64,000 nt of DNA from Hsuehochloa calcarea (taxonomy: Eukaryota > Streptophyta > Magnoliopsida > Poales > Poaceae). The DNA lies in contig CM070604.1 in the NCBI GenBank assembly GCA_036346395.1, forward strand, positions 33,817,662 through 33,881,661, read 5' to 3'. The notes beneath the pieces were generated by a model. It saw only the letters and a program-made list of their open reading frames with translations, did no database searches and had not been told where the DNA came from. Positions 32,576 through 41,145 of the stretch are shown here, in pieces. Numbering within the stretch: the first letter of the stretch is position 1; the number at the start of each line of letters is the position of its first letter. The position numbers and the translations under genes were made by a program.

Positions 32576-34048
32576 TCAAACCAACCCATAGGGATAAATT
32601 ACCCCTAACTCGCTTCTTAAAAAGGAAAATCTGGTTTGATCTAAAGGCTTGGTAAGAATATCCGCTAATTGAGCTTCGGACTCTACGAAGTGCATCACAA
32701 TATCACCTTTTTCAACATGATCTTTAAGAAAGTGAAAGCGAATGTCTATGTGTTTAGTCCTAGAATATTGCACTGGGTTTTTAGCAATATTAATAGCAGA
32801 AGTGTTATCACAGAAAAGAGGAACACTAGCAAAGTTTAACCCATAATCTTTCAAAGTGGACGTCATCCACAAAATCAAGCTCAAAGAACTAGCAAAGCTA
32901 CATACTCGCTCAAAGAAGGATTGTGCAATGTAAGACCGCTTCCTAGAAGACCAAGATACAAGAGAAGTGCCTAGGAAGTGACAGGTGCCTGAGGTACTCT
33001 TCCTATCTAACCGACAGCCCGCAAAATCAGAATCTGAAAAACCTCTAATGGACAACCCTGAAGAGCAGGAATACCAAATACCATATAAGAGGGTAGAGTG
33101 TAAATACCTGAATATGCGCTTAACGGCTTGGCGATGGGAAGTTCTCGAGACGCTCAAATCTTGCACAAAGACATACCGTGAAGTGAATGTCCGGTCTCGA
33201 GGCCACAAATACATGAAGGGAGCCGATCATGTCATGCAGTACTCGCGTTGATCCACGACTTCTCCTTCCTCATCCGGATCCAAAATCGAAGTTGCCATGG
33301 GAGTGGAAATTGGCTTGCAATCACCCATGTTGAAGCGCTTAAGTAGATCTTTAGTGTACTTCGTCGATGGATGAAAGTTCCTTCCTTGCATTGCTTGATT
33401 TGAAGTCCCAAAAGTAAATAAGCTCTCCCATCATACTCATCTCAAATTCCACGGACATAGTGTCGTAAAAAGCTGAAACAAGAGCATTAGAGGAACCACC
33501 AAATATAATATCATCTACGTATATTTGAGCAAGCAAGAAGTCATTTCCACGCCTAAGAATAAATAGAGTTTTATCCACTTTACCCATCTCAAAATTATTT
33601 TTAAGCAAGAAGGTCTTAAGTCTATCATACTGTGCTCTAGGGGCTTGTTTAAGACCATACAATGCTTTAGATAGTTTGAAAACATGATTTGGATATTTAG
33701 GATCCTCAAAACCAGGGGGTTGCTTAACATACACTTCCTCATCTATGAAACCATTTAAAAGGCACTTTTAACATCCATCCGATATAATTTAAAACCTTTT
33801 GATGCAAAGAAATGCAAGGAGAATGCGAATGGCTTCTAGTCTAGCAACAGAGCAAATGTCTCATCAAAATCTAACCCCTCAACTTGGTCAAACCCCGAGC
33901 TACCAATCGCCTTATTTCTAACCACGTAACCATCCTCACCTTGTTTATTCTTAAACACCCAACGGGTTCCTATAACATTATGACCACTAGGAGGTTCTAC
34001 TAGGTTCCAAACTTTGTTTCTTTCAAAATTCTCTAACTCCTCATGCAT
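32576..34048 (-). pseudogene. Copia A pol: RT and RNase H
   Basis: 33836-34048 is the RT start (MHEELENFERNKVWNLVEPP, GTRWVFKNKQGEDG, GLDFDETFA). 33351-33734 is the central RT: YVKQPPGFEDPKYPNHVFKL, SKALYGLKQAPRAQYD and the catalytic YVDDIIFGG. 32576-33214 is RNase H: GFSDSDFAGCRLDRKSTSG, CHFLGTSLVSWSSRKRS, SRTKHIDIRFHFLKDHVEKG and the end QLADILTKPLDQTRF. The catalytic RT aspartates and the RNase H DSD block are present. Between 33734 and 33836 the frame shifts, and another shift lies near 33300. Confidence 0.92.
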
Positions 34049-35757
34049 GGCATTTACCCACTAGAATCGATAAAGCATGTGAAATATCGCGGGTTCAAAA
34101 GAAGCAACAAAAGCCGAATGAGAGTAGAGATTTGGATCATTATACCGAGCGAGTGACTCGCTCATGTAGATTACCTATTATCTGCTCCGAGGATGCCGCC
34201 TCTGAATGCGAAGTGGAGCGCCGGGTGAGATACCATTTCTTCGACCTCCGCAGTATCATTGATGATGATGATGCAAACAGAGCCTCAATCAAGGTGAAGT
34301 AGACGTAGCGTGTTCTTGTATCAATATGGGCGTCTCACAGCAGCAGATGAGGGAATGATATTAACTTCGCCCTCATCTTCCTCCACAAAATGCTCTCTCA
34401 CACTGTAAATCATCTCAGAGTAATTGATCTAGCTCTGTGGCTAGTCTCATCAAAAGTGACATTACAAGTCTCCCGAATAATGTTAGTCTCAAGATTAAAA
34501 ACTCAAAACCCTCGAATGAGCAGGATAACCCGTAAATACCCCATCAAAAGTTCTTGATTCAAATTTATCTAAGTTGCTGTTTTAAGAATAAAACATTTTG
34601 ATCCAAAAACTCGAAAATGCGAAACAGAGGGTTTTCTTCCAAAACGAAGCTCATAAGGAGTCTTGCCTAAAGAAGGTCTCAAAAAGACACGATTTGCAAT
34701 ATGACAAGCAGTAGCAATAGCTTCGGCCCAAAATCTCCTCGGTGTGCTATACTCATCTAGCATCGTCCTAGCCATTTCGACCAAGGTCCTATTTTTCCTT
34801 TCCACCACGCCATTTTGTTGAGGGACGTGTGGAGAGGAGAACTGATGCTCAATACCACGCTCAGCACAAAAAGAAGCAAAAGAAGCATTTTTGAACTCTG
34901 TGCCATTATCACTGCGAATCGCTCTCAAAGCACCAGGAAGCTCAGAAGCCAAACGAAGAACAAGGTCATGAAAATAACCAAAAGCTTCATCTTTTGAAGT
35001 AAGAAAGAACACCCAAGTATATCTAGAAAGATCATCGACTATGACAAGAATATACCATTTACCACCGACTGACCGGACTCTAGCAGGACCAACAGTATCC
35101 ATATGAAGCAACTGTCCTGGTCCGTCAGTCATAACCATAGTCACAGAAGGGTGTGAGGCGGCAACTTGTTTGCCATGCCTACAAGGCGCACATACAGCAT
35201 CTTTGACAGCTTTGAGCTTAGGCAAACCTCTCATGAGATCAAGGTTGCTAACTCGCGTCAAATGATCAAAGCCAATGTGCCCCAAACGTCGATGCCAAAG
35301 CCAGAAATCAGAAGAAGATGTAAGCAAACATTTAAGAGATCCAAAGAAGAGATTCGAAAAGTCACCCAAAAATTCTACCAACTCTAGAGATTCCAAACAC
35401 AAGCTCACCAGTAGAATCAAGCACACGACAAGCATTTTTCTTAAAAACAGTCTCATAACCATCATCAAGAAGCTGAGAAACAGAAAGGAGATTATACCTA
35501 AGCTTGTCCACAAGAGCGACATCTTTTAGAATGAATTTATTGTTTACCCTAATTGATCATGTTCCTTCAATTCGCCCTTGTGTATCATCTCCAAAAGTGA
35601 TGAAGTCATCACCTGTTGCCCGTGTGAAAGAGGTGAACCATTTTGAGTTCCCGGTCATGTGGCGTGAACATCCGGAGTCAACGAACCACGTGTTCTTCCC
35701 CTTTCCGCGGTAATCCTGAAAATCAAGGAACAAAAGAACGATGTGTCTCAATATCAA
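34049..35757 (-). pseudogene. Copia A pol: protease and integrase
   Basis: Protease at 35557-35757: TWFVDSGCSRHMTGNSKWF, with the catalytic DSG. Integrase at 34569-35522: WLWHRRLGHIGFDHLTRVSN then CAPCRHGKQ (HHCC finger), LLHMDTVGPAR (first Asp), AIRSDNGTEFKNA (second Asp) and PQQNGVVERKNRTLVEMART (Glu), so the DDE triad is complete. The GKTPYELRFGRKPSVSHFRV C-terminal zone follows. A frameshift separates protease and integrase near 35530. The region 34060-34560 is the decayed integrase-RT linker. Confidence 0.93.
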
Positions 35758-36038
35758 GGGTTAGATAAACATGATTTAGGAATCCAATCTCGAGACACAC
35801 GCCCGCAAGGAGTATACAAACCAGAAGTACTATCCTTGATTTCATCTAACATTCGATTATGAGCAATGTTTAAATTAACATGAGACTTAGACTGTCCATG
35901 GGCGGTCTCGACGGCTTTGTCTCAAGGCGGTCGACCGCGACCAAAACGGTCGACCGGTGACCACCAAATGTCGACCGCCATCGATAAACATTAGAATTAG
36001 GATGTCTAGAATCATAATGATTTGCATGAGAGAAAATC
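35758..36038 (-). other. Gag-protease junction, copia A
   Basis: Decayed coding sequence between the Gag C-terminus and the protease. It contains three or four extra ggtcgaccg-type motifs at about 35905-35985, resembling the LTR clusters although it is not LTR. Confidence 0.5.
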
Positions 36039-37316
36039 CTAATCCGTGTTTATTCTTTTCGTGTTACCATGTCTCATAAAAGCTCTAGGTTGCCTGAATG
36101 AAATTCTATCAAGATTTTTCCTATCATTTTTCAACCTACGCCAACAGAATTCAATCAAATGCCCACCTTTCTTACAATAAGTGCAATGGTATTTGGTACC
36201 ACTAGAAGAAGCACCATTTGAATTAATACAAGGTTGGGCAAAACCTGCAGATTTAAAAGATGTTTTTGCAGGTTGGGTTTTGAATTCAATTAAACCTTTT
36301 TCCAAGACTTGAATGACTTTTGGGTTTGAATTGTCTTGAAAAGAATTGAATCCTAAACCTTGCTTCTTATAAGGAGTTTTAGACTTGTCAAGAATCATGT
36401 TTAATTGTTTCTTACCTTTAGAAAATTTCTCTAATGTATCATGAAGGTAAGCATTTTCTTTTCTCAAGTTAACACAAGCATCACAAGTTTTATTCATAGA
36501 TTTCTCCTTATACAAAGCAATTTCAAGCTTAAGATCGGAACATGAAGTACAAGTAGTATTTTCAAAATTGTCCTTAAGCTTAGCATATTTGACTCTAGCA
36601 GCTTCTAAGATATCTTTGATTTCACGTTCTTTTTCTAAGCATGAAGTGCAAGGGCTAGAATCAAATACATCAAACGCAATCAATTTACTAGATTCTAAAC
36701 ATTTCTCACAAGGAGCACTTTTAATTTCATTTAGTTCAGATCTAGCATTCTCAAGTTGTTGTACAGAAATGTTATGAGCAGATTGTAACTTGGTAATTTC
36801 TGAATGCATAGCATGACAAGATAAACATTCATCAGGTTCAAGAGTCTTAGCAGTTTTAAGCTCTACTTTCAGTTTGCTAATCTTTGACTCTAATTTCTTA
36901 TTTTTTGTCATAACAAATTCTAGCGCTTCATCTTGACTAAGCAATTGCTCAACTATAGAATCATATTTAGCAGAAAGCTCATCATAAGTAAAAGATACCT
37001 CATTATCATCAATGTCGTCCGTGTCAGCCATGAAACACATGCCAGTGAAGTCTTTGGCCTTCCCTTTCTTTTTACCTTGAGGGATCTCCTCCTCCTTGTC
37101 CTCCTCACTCCCGGTATCCACATCGCTCAAAGATTGATCCTCAAAAGCGGCAAGGACCCGGTGAGCAGCCTTCACAAGCTTATTAGCCTCATACCTTGAT
37201 TTGTTGAAAGGAGGCTTCTTCCAAGCTGACTTTCCTTCCTTATGATTGCTCTTACCTTTCAGCTTGGGGCAATTTGTCCGGATATGATTGAGCTCACCAC
37301 ATTCATAGCATGTCAC
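36039..37316 (-). pseudogene. Copia A gag C-terminal part: zinc knuckles and CxxC coiled coil
   Basis: A 425-codon open frame. Near its start is zinc knuckle 1 (CYECGELNHIRTNC), then an acidic stretch and the FTGMCFMADTDD motif of SIRE-type Gag. The middle (about residues 130-330) is charged and coiled-coil-like, with five CxxC pairs: CLSC, CEKC, CTSC, CTSC and CDAC, spaced 39, 20, 33 and 22 residues apart. It is followed by KGKKQLNMILDKSK and a second knuckle, CTYCKKGGHLIEFC. Copia B keeps the same plan. Gag forms the particle; the CxxC pairs may bind metal or cross-link, which is inference. Confidence 0.9.
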
Positions 37317-38118
37317 CGGACCACCTCTCTTTTGTTTCTCACATTATTGTAGGCCCGTGTGAATTTTTAGCTAGAAGAGCTAACTCTGCTTCAGAATACT
37401 TTCAAGCTCCTCTTCATGAATAGCGGATAAACAGCAAATGAAAATCCGTAAGAAGATTCACAAGAGTCATCAAAAGCCTTTTGAGAGGATCTGCTACCAA
37501 AGCTAAATTATCTTTCTTAGGATGATCAACTCTTTTAATTTCATGAGTCTTGAGTTTACTATAAAGCAATTCTAAAGTAAGACTTGAAAGATCAACATTT
37601 TCTTCTATAGCAGTAGCTTTCATCTCCCACTCCTTGGTGTTGATTGCAGCCAAGAGATGGGTGGCATTTTCAGATTGAGAATATTCAATATCAACAGCTT
37701 TCATTTGATTAATTACTTTATTAAACCGATCGAAAATGTCATCGATGCTCTCTCCAGACGCATCTCGAATTTATTGTATTCACGCTTGTAAACAGCTTAC
37801 GCACCTTTTTGATTTGGGACGAACCTCATGATATGTTTCGAGAGTGTTCCAAATTTCATGCGCAGTTGAAAGATTACAAATTCTATCATATTCTTGTCTA
37901 CCAAGTGCACCATACAAAAGATTCTTAGCCTTATTGTTGTTAGCCAAAAGAATTGCAGAAGCAGGTGTAGCAATTTCAGGAATAATCAAAGGGTCTCTAA
38001 CAACATCCCAAATAGCTTGTCCCTCGCTCTCAAGAAAGACTCTCATACGATTCTTCCAATAGGCATAGTCGTGCCCATCGAAGATATGCGGTTTAGTAGA
38101 AAACTTATCCATCGCCAA
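37317..38118 (-). pseudogene. Copia A gag N-terminal part
   Basis: 37780-38118 begins with MAMDKFSTKPHIFDGHDYAY and continues WKNRMRVFLESEGQAIWDVV, the standard N-terminus of SIRE/Opie Gag. 37414-37704 continues (KAVDIEYSQSENATHLLAAI, SSLTLELLYSKLKTHEIKR), corresponding to the UBN2 domain. Two frameshifts, near 37710-37780 and 37320-37410, separate it from the zinc-knuckle part. The start is 34 bp from the primer-binding site. Confidence 0.88.
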
Positions 38119-38157
38119 AGTTCAGTGACCGGTTAAGATCAAGAGTGAACTAACCAG

Positions 38158-38169
38158 GCTCTGATACCA
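38158..38169 (-). other. Primer-binding site of copia A
   Basis: The minus strand reads TGGTATCAGAGC, two bases from the 5' LTR edge at 38172. Confidence 0.93.
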
Positions 38170-38171
38170 CT

Positions 38172-39968
38172 TGTTGGACCGTAAAGGCGACTAGAGGGGG
38201 GGTGAATAGGAGCACGCTCACTTTTTCACAAATTATGAACTCAATACAATTTCACTCCAGTAGCTATTAGAAAGCTATGAAGATCAATATACCAGTACAG
38301 CGGAAGACTAGTATTGAATCCAAATAAACCCCTAAGCAATATAACAAAATCAACTAAGATTACCAAGACTCACAGCACGGGCGGTCTGACCGTTGTACTC
38401 AACAGGTCGGACCGATTGCCGGGCGGTCTGACCGGCGTTGTGCTGGCGGTCGGACCGCTCCAAAATCGGTCTGACCGGTGATGACGGGCGGTCTGACCGG
38501 CCGACTCGTAACCGATCCGCAATAAGAAAATCACCGATGACGGTTGCAATTAGGTGAAACTTTTGATTCTCAACTCCAATCTTTATGAAACTTTGCACAC
38601 ACCTTCTATATGCTATTGAGGACCTATTCCAATCGAATATTACGATAATTCTTGGAACGATCTTGAGCAATTGTCAATTGATTAACAGAAGGTCTAAAAC
38701 CGGGCAAGAACGAAAACTTGATCCTAAAGCTTGTTCGTGAGAGATTGATGATCAAGATGATGCTAGATAGATTCACACATATCACAGCAAGCTAATTCAC
38801 GTGAAAGAATCAATCACAAACTCGCGGATCAAAGAAAGCCCTAAAATCACCAAATTGAAAGCAAGAACGAAAAGAGACTTATCTCAAGCAAACCTTGCAT
38901 AGATTGATTTCGTGATTGAAGCTGGATTACATCCACACCATCATGGATCAGTAGACAATCAAGGATCACGAAATTCACCACAAACCATCAAGAGCCCTAG
39001 CCTCCACCTCAACTCCCCTAAAGATAATTAGGGTTTTGAAACATAAAAAGGCGAGAGAGAGAGGGGTGCAGCCACCACCTCCTCCTATTTATAGTGGAGG
39101 CCTAAAACTCTTAGGGTTTGACTCAATTGGGCTCCCGTTAAGGCCCACTAACAAACGGGTCACACACGCACGCTTCGCAAAGCGTCGTCTTTAACCTTTT
39201 GACCTAAACCGCTTCACCATGCGTCATGGATTTGCCAATAGGTCACCCTTGTCCATCTTGTGTCACGCTTGAGTCATTGACCTCACCCGGCATCGTCAAT
39301 CGTTCTGGACCTCAACTCTCCGAGTCTAGTCCCGATCCTCCTCGCCGTTGACCGTCATTGACCACCAAGCTACCTGCACAACCACAGACAAAAAAACACG
39401 AATTTGGGAACAAGTTCTTCACAACTTGACCCATGTTAGTCAAAACATGCATCATGCAAACCATATGCCACGATATCAATGACTTTGACCTAACAAAACA
39501 ACATCGCCACGAAGTTGGCGGACGTTCAAGTTATTACGGTCCGACCGCTCAGTGAGCGGTCGGACCGCCATGGCGGTCGGACCGCTCCTCGTGAGCCGGC
39601 GACCGCCTTAGACTTAGCCAAATTCAAGCCCTCAAATTCAAACCTTCGGGAACTTTAAACCAATAGAACTTTTTACCGAGACTCCAAAATCATGAGACTA
39701 AGTGCATTGGGATCCCCTCACTTGCCTACAACACCTATTTTTGGCCCACCCGCTTTGAACATTTTTGGTCATCGCCGTCCGATCGCTTCCCCACTGGCCG
39801 GTCCCGACCGATTTGGGACCGGCGGACCGCCGTGCAAGGACCGGTCGGACCGCCCCTGAGCAGTAAGCCTGTAACTTTGTCGAAAACGCGTGAAACGACA
39901 AACCGTAAACGCCATTGCCAATTGTCACATCATCCTAAGATCTGGAGCATATCCCCATGAAATCCACA
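38172..39968 (-). repeat. 5' LTR of copia A
   Basis: 1,797 bp, starts (minus) TGTGGATTTC and ends GGTCCAACA. TATA box at 39085-39094. Confidence 0.94.
39085..39094 (-). promoter_or_regulatory. TATA box, copia A 5' LTR
   Basis: The minus strand reads CTATAAATAG, at the same place as 29876-29885. Confidence 0.65.
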
Positions 39969-39973
39969 AGAGC

Positions 39974-40650
39974 ATATGACTGAAAGGTATAAGGTTGCTG
40001 GAAGTAAAGGTAGGAAAGTTGTAAAATTTGAACCAGGTGATTTAGTTTGGGTTCATTTGAGAAAGGATAGATTTCCGGAATTAAGAAAATCAAAGTTGAT
40101 GCCTAGAGCTGCAGGACCGTTTTAGATAATTAAGAAGATAAATGATAATGCATATCAGTTAGAATTACCTGCAGATTTTGGGGTTAGCGCCATATTTAAC
40201 ATTTCAGATTTGAAACCATACGTGGGAGAAGATGAGCTTGAGTCGAGGACGACTCCAATTCAAGAGGGGGAGTATGATGAGGACATCCCTCCTTTGGATA
40301 CACGCACGACACAGGACCCTCCAGATCTGAGTGCTGAACTACACGGTCCTATGACAAGAGCTAGAGCACGTCACTTAATCGATCAGGTAAAGTCGTTTCT
40401 AGGGCTGAGTGTATTATTTGAGAACTCTATGATGCTGCCTAATGGAGATGATTTACTTATACTCAGGAATCTAGGACTACGACCAGTTCAAGAAGGTCTA
40501 CGACCACTGCAAGAAGATCTACGACCACTACAAGAAGACCTACGACTAGTTGATTCGATTGGAGCAATCTACGATCAGAAAAGCGAGCACAGTACTCGTT
40601 GGACACAATCGACGACCAAAGATAGCATGGACTCCTCAAGACCACCCTAG
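39974..40650 (+). pseudogene. CRM pol: integrase C-terminal tail, reading into the 3' LTR
   Basis: Continues the CRM polyprotein after the copia. MTERYKVAGSKGRKVVKFEP and GDLVWVHLRKDRFPELRKSK form the integrase C-terminal GPY/F-like module, ended by TAG at 40123-40125. After it the frame goes on: INDNAYQLELPADFGVSAIF, DLKPYVGEDELESRTTPIQE. It crosses the polypurine tract into the LTR and ends at 40648-40650. The last 125 codons are LTR-encoded and contain MTRARARHLIDQVKSFLG and the repeated LRPVQEG/LRPLQED units. Polyprotein overlap with the 3' LTR has been reported for CRM relatives, as far as I recall. Confidence 0.88.
40261..40274 (+). other. Polypurine tract of CRM element
   Basis: caagagggggagta immediately before the 3' LTR. 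It lies inside the polyprotein reading frame. Confidence 0.85.
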
Positions 40651-41140
40651 GACCAGTCCTACGACCAGATCTTCGACCAGAAAAACGCAACACAAGGTGT
40701 CACGTCACCGCTTTGGAAACTAATAAGACTTTGTAAACGTAACGAGGTCGGAGTCCGTGTTGTCTACGCTTCATCCCACTACCGCACAACCCTAGGTCGA
40801 CCTCCTCACGCCCCCTATATATATACGAGAGCCGCCATAGTTTAGAGGCGGGTTTTCTTAGATTATTCTCGCCAATTGCGCTTTCACGATTATCGGTTTG
40901 AGGAACCCCACTTGTAAACTTCATCCATATCCGCAATACAATTCAGATTGCATCTACCTTGTTCTTGTGAGTTGCTTCGATTGCTTGCAGGAACAATAAC
41001 CTTCGTGGTCGATAACGACAGGCGTGCGGGTGTAGCGAATTGCGAGGTGACGATCTGTTGGTCGGAAGCCTCAAAGTGTCAACGTCCTCACGACGAACCA
41101 AATCGAACCTATCGGAAGATCGGGCCGCTGTGACTCATCA
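40275..41140 (+). repeat. 3' LTR of CRM element
   Basis: 866 bp with TATA box at 40815-40826. TSD CTAGG follows at 41141-41145. Confidence 0.93.
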
Positions 41141-41145
41141 CTAGG

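Larger units (their letters stand above)
28967..39968 (-). mobile_element. SIRE-type Ty1/copia element A, nested in CRM
   Basis: 11,002 bp, minus strand, exact direct repeat AGAGC at 28962-28966 and 39969-39973. LTR 28967-30730 (3') and 38172-39968 (5'). The minus-strand order is primer-binding site, gag with two zinc knuckles and a coiled-coil segment, protease, integrase, RT, RNase H, a 1.85 kb non-coding tail and polypurine tract. The Gag start (STKPHIFDGHDYAYWKNRM) and overall size fit the SIRE/Maximus (Opie-like) lineage. Several frameshifts make it non-autonomous as assembled. It belongs to the same broad family as the element at 44235-55307 and the solo LTRs at 11-1902 and 61906-63771. 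Confidence 0.95.
24049..41140 (+). mobile_element. CRM-clade Ty3/gypsy element, deleted, carrying a nested copia
   Basis: Exact direct repeat CTAGG at 24044-24048 and 41141-41145. The LTRs start TGATGAGGACATCC and end ACTCATCA. The primer-binding site, Gag, zinc knuckle, protease and RT sequences match the CRM/CRR centromeric retrotransposon clade of grasses (established family knowledge; no search was run). RNase H, the integrase zinc finger and the integrase core are deleted, two stops interrupt the frame, and an 11.0 kb copia sits at 28967-39968. Without the copia and one TSD copy it is about 6.1 kb. The 5' and 3' LTRs differ by scattered, mostly C/T transitions and one 25 bp indel. Confidence 0.95.

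Noticed and set aside
38158..38169. TGGTATCAGAGC as part of a tRNA gene
   Set aside because: It is the primer-binding site next to an LTR; no tRNA cloverleaf surrounds it.
24049..41140. Centromeric satellite repeats expected near a CRM element
   Set aside because: No 150-180 bp tandem array is visible anywhere in the window.
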